The position numbers and the translations under genes are program-made. Below, in pieces: positions 1 to 11,797 of a stretch of 64,000 bases of DNA. This stretch comes from Gautieria morchelliformis. Taxonomy: Eukaryota; Basidiomycota; Agaricomycetes; Gomphales; Gomphaceae. The DNA lies in assembly GCA_015179125.1 (NCBI GenBank), contig WHVA01000064.1, forward strand, positions 124,001-188,000, written 5' to 3'. Under the pieces are notes generated by a model that saw nothing but the letters and a program-made list of their open reading frames with translations, searched no databases and was not told the origin of the DNA. Position 1 is the stretch's first letter; every line of letters starts with the position of its first letter.

Positions 1-44
1 TTGAACTACAATATCCTTCGTTCTACTCTGATTTCTACCTACAG

Positions 45-208
45 TTGCTCGAGCAGGTCTTTGGACAGAATTCGCGGCGGTCCTCGGTGGACTATCTGGG
101 TATGCTGTTGGAAACGGGGCTATTGAAGAGTACGAGGAGGAACATGAAGTACGGAAGGCAGTTGCAGATGTCCTGGGTGACTTGCCAACTAGCAACTTGG
201 AGCACTGA
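45..208 (+). CDS. C-terminal exon of a plus-strand gene of unknown function (partial)
   Basis: An open stretch follows a good intron end (a CTGAT branch-like sequence and a pyrimidine tract ending in ACAG at 44). It runs to a TGA at 206-208. The encoded tail reads ARAGLWTEFAAVLGGLSGYA and then a charged helix rich in Glu, ending in SNLEH. The N-terminal part lies outside the window. The Gly/Ala-rich segment could be a membrane or dimerisation helix, but I recognise no family. The gene is tail-to-tail with the reductase gene on the minus strand, whose stop lies about 340 bp away. Exon and frame are inferred from the splice site and amino-acid composition only. Confidence 0.5.
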
Positions 209-548
209 TACGGGGCCATATTGAGGGGTTTCCCAAGGAAGGAACGGTACGCAAGTGGTTGGCAGATGGGGCCAAGTCACAGGGAGACATCTAATTAGGT
301 GGCCTAAGGAACCCTATGGTACACTTGAATAACTCGTAATGTCATGCCCGAAATGGCTCTGGAGGGAAACGCAGGTTCGTATAAGTATATAATAGAATAG
401 AATAAATTGTATGACGATGGTGATCCATATATATGTTGCGGGTCATAGTAACAGGATATCACCAGATGGGAAAGGGTGAGAGCATTGCAATGAGTCAGCT
501 CCGCAACTGTACAAGTTCATGCCGCTGGTAGATATACAGTGAAACATA
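209..548. other. Intergenic stretch between two convergent genes
   Basis: This interval separates the convergent stops of the upstream exon and the reductase gene. I see no coding signal. The AT-rich stretch at about 380-415 would fit the 3' ends of either transcript. Confidence 0.5.
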
Positions 549-3500
549 TCAGCCTTCAAGAAACCCGACACCTCTCCAATACCCCACCCATTGTTCAATG
601 CATTGTTTGTCTAAGCAATCGACATTTGCCAGAGTTGCCGATACTTGGCAGGCATAACTGCTCTGGAGCGATGGTGTGAACCTTTGATAGCGGCCCGATC
701 CATCAGGCAAGAGTTCTGAACCTGTCCGGAAGAAGTCCAACAGTCTGAGAGCGGGATTGCTGTCTATATGATCTGTTCCAGACCGATGCAAAGCCTCAAG
801 GCGCGACAGCCACTCCGTATACGGAATAAGAGGCAGCTGAAGAATATTGGCAGCTGTCATAAATATGTCCGACCATTCCACCGGTTTTGGATGTACGAGA
901 TGAAGATGTCCATGATCAACGTTCCGCATCTCCACCAGAGACGCCGCTGCCACGTCTAATGGAATCCAAGCCACTTCCTACTCGTAAGATGAGAACCGTG
1001 CGTTTTGGAATGAAGTACTGATCGCCAACCTCGTCTCTCAATGGCAAGCAGCCGATTATTTGTCCTCCCCGGATTATGGCAGGAACCCATTCCTTTACAT
1101 TCCATGCTCCGTTCTTGCTGCCTCCGCTTAATTGGCCAATCCGGACGACGGTAGTCCGCATAGTTGTTTTCTGGGAGGCAGCCTCAAGAATCCGCTCGGT
1201 AACCCATTTACTCTCAGAATATCCTGTCCCAACTGCCATGCAAGGCTCAGGGATTGAAGTCTCCTCAGCTGGCTCTGGTGAGGTAAAGTCTGGACAGCAT
1301 ATGTAAGGAAAAGACGCAAGGCGGTTGGATCAACTTACTCCTTAGAACAGATATCGAGCTGGTGAACAGGAAGTAAGGGGGATTAGCCCTGGGAGAACTT
1401 AAAGATAAGTTAATTAATTCCATAGTGCTTTTAATCAAAGGCTCAAACGAAGCCAATGATAAATTAAAATCAACACGCCAGGCTGAACGAGACGACATCA
1501 ATGTCCGACCACGGTTCTAGCCCACAAACGGCGTACCATTGTGGATTACTCCCGTGATAGAGTTTTGGATCTTCGGGGAGCTTCAGTGACATTCTGCCCT
1601 GATTCAAAAATGCTAAAAATACCGACCTGGTCAAAAACACGCTTCTGTAATCCCAAGTACGGGCTTTCAGTGTTCATTTCCAATAATTGCAGCTTAGGAG
1701 AAGATAGTAACATTAGATCCAGACCACACGACAAGAAGGCCTCCCGCTGCCTCTCATATACTCCGATGCCGGGGGAAGTGGACGGCCTGTTCAGTGCAAA
1801 TATCTGGACGACAGTGGGAAGCGCTAGGAGCTGTGCAAGTAAGTAACAACCAAGGTGACCAGTGCTCCCAGTGAGGAGAATGACTTCGGTGTCTTCTGAC
1901 GTCGTGGTGAAATCAACTGACTTGGATGGGCGCTGGTCAGGAATACTAGCGGTGTATTTGGCAACAAGGGCCTCCATCTCGTGTAATTTGGATTGCCCCA
2001 TGTTGCCATTGCTTGCTTTGCCATCTTCACCGACAAGACAAACGCTACTGATGAACGCACTGAGACTCGATACGGAAGGGTGAGCGTAAACAAAGTTCTG
2101 GGGTATGGGACGCCAGTTAACCGCATTGGAAAACGTGGGAGCTTCCCGAAGCGCTTGCATGAGAATATTATGAATTCTGGTAGCCTGCAGACTAGGCGGA
2201 AACACTTCTAAGTGAGGGACGCCAGAGCATTTCGTGACTCACCTATCGCACCCATACTGGAAAATATCGTCAACATCGCGAACAGACATCACCAATGCCT
2301 GCTTCACTACCATCCTGACAAACTTCAAGACCGCTTCAGAGGTCCATTCCTCAGGAAGCTTGACATTAGTCTGTGCAGATTCCTTCACCGCCGCATATGC
2401 AGCTTCAATCTCTTCGGCGTATATCTTCAGGGCAGCGCGGCGGCGAGGGGTACCTTTTGCGGTATATTCCAAGGGCTTTTGAGCGCTTGTGACTATTATC
2501 ATCTAGAAAGTTAGACTGAGATGGTATGAAGGGACATATGTTAGCAATTTCGACTGACCTCTTTGAAGAGTCGAGAATGGGACGGGGCAAATGCATTTAG
2601 CCTCTCCACACTCTTCCTAAGAATCGACATGAATCTATGAGTTGTGTTGCGAAATTTTGATAACGAACCATATAGCGTTCTTGAAGCTCTCTAATTTTGT
2701 TTCATTGTTCACTTCGAATAGATACTCTTTCTTCGGTTCAATCAATACTCCGTTTTGAACTCTCTCGCGCCCAAACATGACTGCAGCAGATATGTGAGGG
2801 TCACGCAGGAGGATAGCCTCTGGCGGAGATATCGTTATTAACATCACAGTGACATGGAAGATAATATTGGAAACCAACCGAGTGGGCCCGGGTTAGTCTG
2901 CACGTTATGAATGTCAGTCCATGTAAGCTCCTCCCAGGTCATGAAAGGTACCTTTTCGCCCGTGGAAAGCATTATCTGATCATCGACACGTCCGTAGATC
3001 TTCCATCGCGTCGGATCTGTTGGGTGCTGTACAAGGAGATCACCAACCGCATAGGCGTTTCGCTTATTGATCGTGGTATTGTACATTGCCGGGGTGAAGG
3101 CATCCGTCCCCTAGAATGATAATGTAAATTCTGTAAATAATCGAACAGAGCGTGCGTTAGGTATAGCACAACAACATACCAGCATAAATACTTCGTATAC
3201 GTTGGTGATACCATCATAAGGAAGGCTCTTCATTTCGACGTGGGGAGAGAATTTGAAATACTCCCACTCGTCAACACTGGGCTTTCCTGCGGGGAGCAAC
3301 ATGCTCATATTTCCAGCTTCCGTGCTGAGGCCCGTAAAAGTGTTAGAGGTTTCTTTTCAGTTGTGAATAGAACTTCTGAACTCACCAGCCATAAATTGGA
3401 ACGAGGGGTACACCTTGTTGTGTGAGTTGATCACCTGCGGACTTTGACATGGGAGCCCCTGCATAGACCTAACATCGCGCGTAAAAATCTGGACATTGGA

Positions 3501-4817
3501 GAATGGCGAGACAAACAATTGCAGTCAATGCCTTCAGGAATGCGATGTTGTTCGGGTCCTGAGTCCAATGCTGCGATAAACAGTTCATTTCAACACCGTA
3601 CCGCATGTGGGGCCTTTGCTTACCTCGACGAATGAAGGAACGCAGAAAACAATATCACTATTTGTGTTAATTATTCCTTTGAGAACTGATTCTGGGGTAG
3701 GGATAGTGGGTGGTAAAATTGGCTCAAAACAGCCTAGTATAACCCCGTGCAGCACTATACATATCATGACCTAATGAACGGCTGGAAAGAGAGAGTGAGA
3801 AAGAGAAACGTACGGTCCATAGAAGCGTGCTTACGCCCATCCCGTCTATAATGGCGCCGTGGAGAGCGGAACGAGTAAAGTATGAAAAGAAGCTTACGAA
3901 ACATCGGCAAGGCATGCACTGCTAGTGTCTTCGAGCATATATCGATTTGCCCATAATCTAAGGGTTAGTTAGTAAATTTAAGAGAGCAAGAGTTAAAGGA
4001 ACTCACAAGGAACACTCCCCCATTGCAAGAGCATTCGATGGGTCAAAGTGATCGGTTTCGGAAAGGCCGTAGAACCTGGATAGCAGCTGTATAAAAGGAA
4101 GATCATAATCACAAAGACAGCTTGCCTGATGAGTGTAGAATTAGCCCTGGTCGGTCAATTTGTAGTGGTTGGATTGCAACGGGCGCGGTCTGCTTTCCTT
4201 CCATTCCGAGAAATAGTTCCTCAAACCGGGGAATTGGAAGGATCTCGACGCTATGGCCATCTCTCGCAAGAAGGTCAAGAGATTCCCGGGACAAACGTTG
4301 CATTGCTGGGTCAGGGCTGACGAAGAGCTGGATGACACCCATCTTTGAAATCAGATGTGCGATGGCTGGGGGTGAATTTCGGGTCGAGATTGGGAACGCC
4401 GTGCATCCCAGACTCATAATGCCCGCAGTCAAGCAGGAATAGCTTATTGTGTCTGCATGCGTCCATCATTTCAATGAGCGGTCCACCCTAAACAATATTA
4501 TACTGCATTATCATACCTGTTGTGGCGAGGATTCCAAACGTAGGTCCAAGATCGTTGGCCTGTTTCTGAGATATGTACCGGCCTTTGCAGCGCGAATAGT
4601 GGGATTCGACGATGCGGGCTGCATTACGCATTGCTTGTACACCCTCAGGGTAATACACGGTCCTAACATGCCTTGAAGCGTCAGCGAAGACGAAGAGAGG
4701 ATGATTCGGACTATTCTTGGCATGAGCCTCGTATATCTCTGGGATCATAAGTGACCCGTCAAGAGGAGGCGCAGTGAAAGTTACGGAATCAACGCCTTGT
4801 GGTGTTAAGAATTGCAT
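549..4817 (-). CDS. Adenylate-forming reductase (NRPS-like, A-T-R, alpha-aminoadipate-reductase type)
   Basis: This cytosolic multidomain enzyme type activates a carboxylic acid as its adenylate, transfers it to a phosphopantetheine arm and reduces the thioester with NADPH. The start is the ATG at 4817 (MQFLTPQGVDSV). The A domain has HSSG/STAFPKPIT (4060-4150), a YGCTEAGNM segment (3290-3400), YAVGDLLVQHP with GRVDDQIMLSTGEK (2960-3060) and YTAKGTPRR (2440). The carrier domain has GCDSLQATRIHN near 2170-2260; its serine codon is split AG/T by an intron. The reductase domain has the nucleotide loop TGSTGHLGCYL (about 1865) and YSESKWVTERIL with the catalytic Tyr and Lys (about 1190-1220), and ends at 549. 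About a dozen introns of 45-60 nt are needed, one apparently GC-AG (4076-4125). No disabling change was seen. The substrate cannot be read from the sequence. Confidence 0.88.
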
Positions 4818-6341
4818 CTTGGAAGGGGGCTACAACCTGAGGCGCCAGACCCATAAACTGAAACAGAGTGCTATTTCTCACTCATCCAAAGCGGTTACTT
4901 ATAATGAATTACATGGTCAAAAACAAAAGCAAACAATCAAAACGGGTGAATAGAACGTCACCCCTATGTGACTGTGACCGTAGGCCTACGTTTCGACCAA
5001 TACGTTCTGGCTGGTTGTGCAAGGTGCGAGGACGTCCTAATGCACGCCGCGATGACTGACGGTTCACGAATACTTGAACTTTCGTTATCATACCTGATTT
5101 TTTAACAGGCACGCTGTTCAGTTGAGCTAATATGACTGACTCTCCGTGACTGACGAACTATTTGAAATCATCTTGGTAACAGTACAGCTCCCATGGTGTT
5201 CTTCCGTAATATTCGTATTTCAGAGATCTTGATATCATCCCATTGCAAGGGTTGACGCTCGATTCACAGCCATGCGCTAGTACACCCTATTACTAAACAC
5301 AAATTGTCGGAAGTGCGTTGAGCTCTCAGTGGCCAGCGCCAAACGCAAGAAGAGGGCTAAATCGCAATGGTTATTAAACCTCGTTCGCTGCCGAAAGCCT
5401 GAAGCGGTGCCATGGAGTTCCACTGTCATTGGAGCTTATATATACCTTTTTCAAGCCGAGTTAGAGTACCAGGGAACAATTGCTCGTCCTGTAAAAGATA
5501 TTTCAACCCACTCTTTTTTTATAGTTAATGTAAGTGTTATAACTATTTGTATCGCCAGGCACTCACACCATCTTGGGTCCCGACTCAGCAGAGAGCTCAG
5601 CAAAGACCGTCAGATCTACTTACTGATGTGCTAGGCATTACTGCCGCCCCGCTTGCCCAGTCCTCCAGCCCAAGCCCGCTCATAACATAATAACGTATAC
5701 AACAGCGTACCTAGCTTCACAGGTCTAGGTACACAAAGCAATGGTCCGGGTCAGGCTGCAGAAATCAGCGGGTAGGGCAAATTGCCCTTGAAATGGAAAT
5801 TGTCTAGAGGGCCGCAGTGCCGGCAGGCCCCTTGCTCGCGTTAGTGTGGAGATTGGCCAGAGGGGCGCGGTGCGTATGCGCGAAATCACGGCAAAGGTGT
5901 CGGGTTTCTTACGATTTCTCAGTTCACCGCCCTTGACGAGCTCGGGGATCAAGAATCCATGAAACTGGAGAAACACTGCACGTTCCTCGTGCAGCGCAGC
6001 TTTGAGTTTGCGCCCGAGAACCGGCTGGAAGACAAAACATCATCCTGTACCAACCCTGTTGAGGTGCGTCCCCCCGCCACCTATTGTCGACGTCAATACT
6101 ACACATTGGCTTCAGCGTATAGTTTCCAATATCGCGGACTCCAAACAGCCGGATTAGCGTGTCGGAATCCGTCGGTGATAATCAAGATTGGTACTCTCTT
6201 AATCACTAAGTAGCGCCATGTGCGACCTGTACGTACGCGCAATTGATGTTTCTGATATGATGAAATGTCGGGTTTTCTCAGTCGTCCGCATAAGCATTTG
6301 ACCTATGTGGTTATCTATCTACAGTAGCGCGCGCTGCATAG
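4818..6341. other. Intergenic region with unresolved coding scraps
   Basis: This is the divergent upstream region of the reductase gene and the first 7-TM gene. A minus-strand open stretch at about 5725-5976 (AALHEERAVFLQFHGFLIPE) looks coding in composition but has no start or recognisable domain and may be a gene fragment. The missing 5' exons of the 7-TM gene probably lie in its right half. An open frame at 5329-5634 begins with GTG, not ATG, and shows no family features. Confidence 0.35.
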
Positions 6342-7608
6342 CCTTTTAAGACAAAAATGCATCGTGTCATGTTCGCGATTGTCATCAGTTTGGTCCTTCT
6401 GGTCACTGTGGTAAGCTCTTTCACTAGACTTATGAGGACGTGATACCAATTAGAAGTAAACCAGCATATTACATTTGACTTCGTCAGAATTTTAGAAGCG
6501 TTCATTTTCTTGCGCGATTCAATACCAGGTGGTCCAATCGGTATGTCAGACGTTTGGTCTAAAAGGATACTCGGGGAATGTCTCTGACCCTCTTCTTGTC
6601 GCGAAGACTGCAATTTATATTACTCAAACGTTGATAGGTGACTGTCTTGTGGTGTGTTGAATCTAGTAACCACGCTCCCCTGAGATAGGAACAGTGGGCA
6701 ATGCTGTTTCCTACAGAGCTGGAGATATTACGCAGTTCACCGGGAAAACAAGTACGTCATCATTTATCCAGCATTGAGTGTCGCTTTGTGTGCTGGTAAG
6801 TTTTCCACTTGCATAACCCGTCTGCTCTGTAGTTTAAACGTATGTGCTCTAGCTACTGGTTATTTCGTCACCTGGAACCTAACCCAAGTGACGCCTGGTT
6901 CAACCATATTTCAGGCAGGTGGATCTTGGAAACTTGTCCTTACCATGTCCACGAATGTTTACTGCACAAGCAAGTCACATATCCACTGACGCGGGCACGT
7001 CACTATTCTGACCATTCGCATAGGCCTGTTTGTGTACCGAATTTGGACCTTGAGTCGATCTGTGGCGTCCTACCATCAGAGTAATCTCATACCAGTAATC
7101 TTAGCGCGGTGGTAGAAAGTGCCCGGCTGTATTCTTCTGCGCTTCTCGCACTGCTCATCCCATATCTGTCCAATTCCAAAGGACAATACCCTGCTCTTGA
7201 CACGGTGGTGCCACTCATCGTAAGTCGTGTTTCCAAAACTTATTAGCCTCGAATTTGACCTTTGACGACTGAATTCAGAGCACAGTATTTAGCCTGCAGA
7301 TCAGCTTTGGCAGGTCTGGCGTTAAAGGGAGCGCCGGAAATTATTCCCCCAGTGAGCATGTGGGCAGCCGACATGGATTTTCCAGCACAGTCCCGAGCTA
7401 CCTTCTACAAGCCATTTCGGTCGAAATATCCCGGGTTACGAATTCCGACGATGCAAGTGTACCAAAATTCAATAAGGATCGGAAGCAAAGCAAATGTGGG
7501 GGCAAGCTTGACGATTGGATCTTAATACTTATATATTCTCTGGTCAATGTCGCACATGACGCTACAGTTTATGAGGGACCTTTGTGCGTAACTTATGCGT
7601 GGATGTAA
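6342..7608 (+). CDS. Basidiomycete 7-TM integral membrane protein (5' end unresolved, possible frameshift)
   Basis: Spliced exons give the family pattern of a basidiomycete-specific seven-helix membrane protein of unknown role: AIVISLVLLVTV, then HITFDFVRILEAFIFLRDS, then TAIYITQTLIGD, then SWRYYAVHRENKYVIIYPAL, then GYFVTWNLTQVTPGSTIF, then a helix ending YCTSLFVYRIWTL, then NLIPVIL and VVESARLYSSALLALLIPYL, and a polar tail ending at the TAA of 7606-7608. The first visible exon begins after an AG at 6341; exons for the first helix are not identified. The intron 6970-7023 has a GC donor. At 7104-7107 the frame shifts inside the conserved NLIPV...VVESARLYS segment. Either there is a 2-nt insertion or a 38-nt intron (7067-7104) removes part of the segment. 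Plasma-membrane location is inferred from family type. Confidence 0.6.
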
Positions 7609-8798
7609 GCACCACAGTCCCTAAATGCTGGCTGCCTAACTCCTGCACAGAACTTGTTCAAGACTGAAAAAATTCAAGTCTTCCGACGAGCCAGCCGGCA
7701 ACACAAACCATATCTTTACGACGCCCTTTGTGTCAACGTAAAAGCACATTTGCATGCGTCAACGAGTGCAGAATAACATAGCAGCTCCAGCATCTGCATT
7801 GGTATTTTTAAATCATGATTTCAAACTTCAAAACAGTAATGAAATGCTCATACTGAACAAGTAGTTAGGAGAAAAAGACCAGTAGCATAATCTTTAGAGC
7901 TGAGTCTATCACCAAGATTTTTCAAATCGATTGATAAGAATGGTAAAAACTGCGGTATGCGGAGTAGATAAGAAGTCTATGGTGGCAGAGTATGGGGGAC
8001 GGTGTAGCACATGGAGACACGAGGGATGCAACGGATATAAAAAGCGGAATACAATGTGATTTTGTTAGTTTTTTTTTTTTCGATAGAACGCGTCCATATA
8101 TAGACATCCACGTACGTACCATGTATCCGGGACCTGTGGGTTCGTGGCGTCTGAGGTCTGGGCCGTTCTATGAATCCAAAAGCAAGCAAAACTTACCCTA
8201 TTCCAGATGAGCGGCTCTTAGAGTCATTTCGACATTGTAAATGAATTTAGCGCGTCCGACTCGTTCACCAAGGACTCGTTGAATTCTGAGCAGAAAGACC
8301 CATAAACGGGGAAACTCGGTGGAGCAGTACTCGAGATATGGGCGGTTCTGCCGGTGCAAGGCACAGGCAGACAGGAGGAGATTGATATTACCCTGAATGT
8401 GCGGTTATCTAAGCATAGCAGCCATATGGACAAGCTGTTAAAGACCAGAAGCCAGAAGACCATGAAACAGTCGTGTAAGTAATCCTAGGGTGCGTGCTAC
8501 TGTGAGTGAGACAGTTTGAGAAATTTGTCCTCTCGAGATCGCTTCAAAAGTTGCGGCGCCGGATGCCGGCCTCATCGACAGCATGTGACTCATCTCAGTT
8601 GTAGCTGATGGCACGCGGATCGGAAAATCATTCGGAAGCGCCCGGTATAGTAAACACAGGCGCAGATGTATACTTTATGAGGACCTCGCTTCCTATCTCT
8701 CTAGCTCTCTCTCTCTCTCTCCTCCACTATAATTGAATATATATCTCTTCCAACCTGGAAACATCACGATCCAGCTCCCGCTGCCACTGAGATCCCGA
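7609..8798. other. Intergenic region upstream of the DUF6533 gene
   Basis: It contains a T10 tract near 8070, a CT dinucleotide microsatellite at 8705-8722 and, 50 to 100 bp before the next start codon, an AT-rich stretch with TATATAT near 8735 that could be the core promoter of the DUF6533 gene. No other confident feature was seen. Confidence 0.4.
8224..8463 (-). CDS. Possible small secreted protein, 79 aa (doubtful)
   Basis: An ATG-initiated frame begins with a hydrophobic stretch (MVFWLLVFNSLSIWLLCL) that could be a signal peptide. A short cysteine-containing tail follows (four Cys in total) and ends in a stop at 8224. No homologous family is recognised, and the frame is short enough to be accidental. 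It lies opposite to, and upstream of, the DUF6533 gene. Confidence 0.2.
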   Translation of the reverse strand: MVFWLLVFNSLSIWLLCLDNRTFRVISISSCLPVPCTGRTAHISSTAPPSFPVYGSFCSEFNESLVNESDALNSFTMSK

Positions 8799-10460
8799 AT
8801 GAATACCGCTCCTGAAACTGTCATCGCCGTCTGTACGCTAATACCAATCAGGGTCAGCTTTCTGATCTACTGACTACGCTTGAATACAGATTCCCCTGCG
8901 AGGTATGCCGCAGTTTCAGCGCTGGCCATGTTAGTGTATGACTATGGTGAGTTTCCCGCCCCTGTGGTCCAACTTCCAAGCCTTTTGATATCTGACATCA
9001 GCCCAATAGCCATTACATTTGATATGGAGGCACGTTTTTCCTTGAGTGACTGAACATCTTAGATATTTTGTCAACAGGTTGAGTTTGTATGGATGCGCAC
9101 CTGGTGTTTCGGAAAGGCGATATTCTTGTTTGCAAGTATGCCTAGCAAATCACATTTCAATACTGACGGTGTGATTTCTAGAATCGCTACTTTGGTTTAT
9201 CTGCGCTTCTTTCCCTTGTATTCGGTATTTTTTCCTCTGATTTCTAAGCTAATAATCTATACATTCATTCTAACTCAGGATTTGTGTCAAGTTCCCTGTC
9301 ACTCCAGGTATGCATTGTCATATTACAATGTCCTTACAGAGCTCACCGGATTTCCATAGTCGTAAGGCTCACTAGCTCAGCGTGTTGCTGTGTCGCTATT
9401 CTGATGCCACGTTTGTAACATAAGTTGTGAAAATTACATATGGTGGAAGATCACATCGTAGGTCTGAACATCTTCAAATCATGGGCACCCTCGACCCTCG
9501 TGACTGAGGTCGAGGTCTGCCTGCATAGCCAGTCTCGAGTCTACTTTTTATCATGCTAATGGACTAAGTTGTGTTAGAACGCTCATTTCTATCATTACCG
9601 TAGAAGGTGTAGCAGATCCATGATTATTGGTATATATGGCTGATTGACTTGGAATCTAGTCATCCTCATAATGAGGGTGTGTGCTTCTTTCTCCTCCCGA
9701 TTCTAAAGGGTTAACAGTCTCACACTTGTCGTTTCAGATACACGCAGTTTATGATTGTAATAAAAAACTGCTATTATTAATGGTCGCGCTGTTATTGGTG
9801 GAGGCAATCATGACTTTCGCACTTTCGGCTCCGACGCAGGGAGCCCCGAGTGAGAATGGGACCTATGCTGAACTCCTTGGAAAGTACTCACACTATCCCA
9901 GGCTCGCCTCATATAATTGTGACAAGCTCGACGGGCTGCCCAAACTATACACTGTCATCACGGGCCTTTATCAGTTGGATCCCTGCGATTCTCTTCGAAA
10001 CATTTCTCATGTTTCTCATGTTGAGAAAAGGCTGGGAGATATACAAGAGCGGCCCAAGCTCCAAGCTATTGCGTTTGATCATTAGAGACAGGTTCGGAAC
10101 GTTGTACTCCCCTCGATTAATTCTAGCTGATGTTACATAAAGCTTAGTATACTATCTGGCGTAAGACTTTGAATGCTGTCATGTGTCCTGTGCTTACCAA
10201 GTCTATCAGAATGGTCATGACTCTCGTGGCAAATTGCTGTATCTGGGCTTTGTCTCCCGGGCGACATCTCAGTGCTGAAATTATTTCCACGTGAGTCGCA
10301 ACCCAATCAGAGTCTGAATTGAAATCCAGATGACACCATCATGATGTTCCACAGCTTGGCCTTTGCCATGCCCTGTGTACTGGGAAGTCGCCTACTCCTC
10401 AACATGCGTGAAAGATTTTTCAAAGAGACGACGGTGGACTTGTCCCCAGGGGGATATTGA
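8799..10460 (+). CDS. DUF6533 domain 7-TM protein
   Basis: DUF6533 proteins are multicopy basidiomycete membrane proteins without an assigned function. The start is the ATG at 8799-8801 (MNTAPETVIAVY). After a 50-nt-class intron comes the DUF6533 core SPARYAAVSALAMLVYDYAI, TFDMEVEFVWMRTWCFGKAI and NRYFGLSALLSLVFG. Later exons give LIMRIHAVYDCNKKLLLLMV, a long loop, WIPAILFETFLMFLMLRKGW, LLRLIIRDR, MVMTLVANCCIWALSPG and the tail LAFAMPCVLGSRLLLNMRER, ending in DLSPGGY and the TGA at 10458-10460. Two neighbouring introns (9030-9077 and 9132-9181) need GC donors to keep the conserved motif intact. The exon between about 9300 and 9660 is not resolved. It sits 1.2 kb downstream of another 7-TM gene on the same strand. 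Confidence 0.8.
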
Positions 10461-10808
10461 GGGTGCGGAATCTATAGGCAATATTGTATTGTGTTCTGTT
10501 GTGTCAGCGCAGGAGTGCCGAACAAAGTGTGATGGCTACACAGTATAAATCATTGTTATTTCTCTTGTAATACTGGGGTTAGGAATATATATGGGTTTCA
10601 CAGAATGTAAATGTAAACGTCTTTAAAGTTTAACGTTGTCCACCGGCGTCTGGGGATTAGGTAATCCGTAGACGGCGGCCTGCATGGACCCTCCCTCCGT
10701 CCTTCTCCGGTCGCGACCCTTCGCAGTGCTTGCGCTGTCGACGCTAATGGCCGGCATGTCGCATCGTTTTGGTTTATCGCGTCATCGAGGCTTGTCGACA
10801 GCGTGTTC

Positions 10809-10972
10809 TGTTGCGATTTCGGGGAGAGAGGACGCAAGCGAGGGGGACAGCACCGACTTGGTGTTGTGGCAGGTTACAAACGGATAAGTAAATACATGTA
10901 AACTACTGCGTATTTGTAAGCTACGCGTTATGGCGGTCACTCGATGCCGCTCGCAAATCCGGAATATCAACA
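10809..10972 (-). repeat. 3' LTR of the Gag-only element
   Basis: 164 bp, TG...CA, identical to 11993-12156. On the minus strand it follows the gag stop codon by about 40 nt; the purine-rich GAGAAGGTG just before it may be the polypurine tract. Confidence 0.9.
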
Positions 10973-11014
10973 CACCTTCTCGAGCGGGAGAGAGTCCGAG
11001 GCACCTCCTGAAGC

Positions 11015-11776
11015 CTAGAACGCAAAGCCCTCGTCATCCTCTACTCCAGCATCTGCTACATTGGCCGTGCCACGCCTCGCAGAAGGACAGTCGGACTGGT
11101 AGTGGCCCTTACCGTCGCAGTTGTAGCAGGTAATGTCCTCTACCGGCCTCTTCTTCTTGGCAACAGCAGCGAGTGCGCCCTCCATTCGCTCGGTCTCCGA
11201 CTTGGCTGCTTGGACCTGGCGCACCTCCTCGTTCAATAGGCGAGTGATAACGATGTCGAGGGTGAGATCGTCGGCCGGAATGCTGTCGAGTGCGACGATG
11301 AAGGTGGAGTACGATTCTGGGAGCCCTTCGGTGAGTGCAAGAATGACATCCTCATCTATGATGCTAACTCCAGCAGCTTCAAGCTGGAAGGCAGCATTCT
11401 TGACGTCAGAGATCCATGAGACCATTGGCTGGTCGTCGCGCTTGCGCATGTAAAGGAAATGGCGGCGGAGTGAAAGGCGTGTGGCAAATCCACGAGCCCG
11501 GTGGACCTTCTCCAGGCTCTCCCAAATCTCCTTTGGGTCATCGTAGCGCGTGTGCGGAAGCTGGGGTTTGTCGATGTTAAGGATGATCTTTGCGTGGGCA
11601 AGCTGTTGCTTTTTCGTAAACGCGTGGACGGCTTTTGAGTTCGGGGAGCCAGTGGGTTGTGTCTCAGTGCCATCAACAACGTCCCACAGATCCTTCTCGA
11701 CCAGTAGGGCAGCCATTACGTAGCGCCAGTTATTGTAGTTCATCTCGTTGAGTTTTTCGAGGTGTGGGTCGGGCAT
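11015..11776 (-). CDS. Copia-type Gag (UBN2-like) with zinc knuckle
   Basis: This is the structural capsid/nucleocapsid protein of a Copia-type retrotransposon. The start is the ATG at 11776 in an ACCATG context (MPDPHLEKLNEMNYNNWRYV). The UBN2-like part includes NYNNWRYVMAALLVEKDLWDVV, LPHTRYDDPKEIWESLEKVH and ALTEGLPESYSTFIVALDSI. It is followed by KKKRP and one CCHC knuckle, CYNCDGKGHYQSDC, near the C terminus, and ends in an acidic tail. It is about 253 aa, usual for gag, and the frame is intact although no pol follows. Similar N-terminal motifs occur in the gag remnant at 37656. Continued integrity of the frame suggests selection on the Gag product or a very recent origin. Confidence 0.88.
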   Translation of the reverse strand: MPDPHLEKLNEMNYNNWRYVMAALLVEKDLWDVVDGTETQPTGSPNSKAVHAFTKKQQLAHAKIILNIDKPQLPHTRYDDPKEIWESLEKVHRARGFATRLSLRRHFLYMRKRDDQPMVSWISDVKNAAFQLEAAGVSIIDEDVILALTEGLPESYSTFIVALDSIPADDLTLDIVITRLLNEEVRQVQAAKSETERMEGALAAVAKKKRPVEDITCYNCDGKGHYQSDCPSARRGTANVADAGVEDDEGFAF

Positions 11777-11797
11777 GGTGGACAAAATGGGGTGGGT

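Noticed and set aside
5329..5634. Plus-strand frame with a Lys/Arg-rich start that looks like a ribosomal or nuclear protein
   Set aside because: It begins with GTG, has no ATG, no family motif and no splice context.
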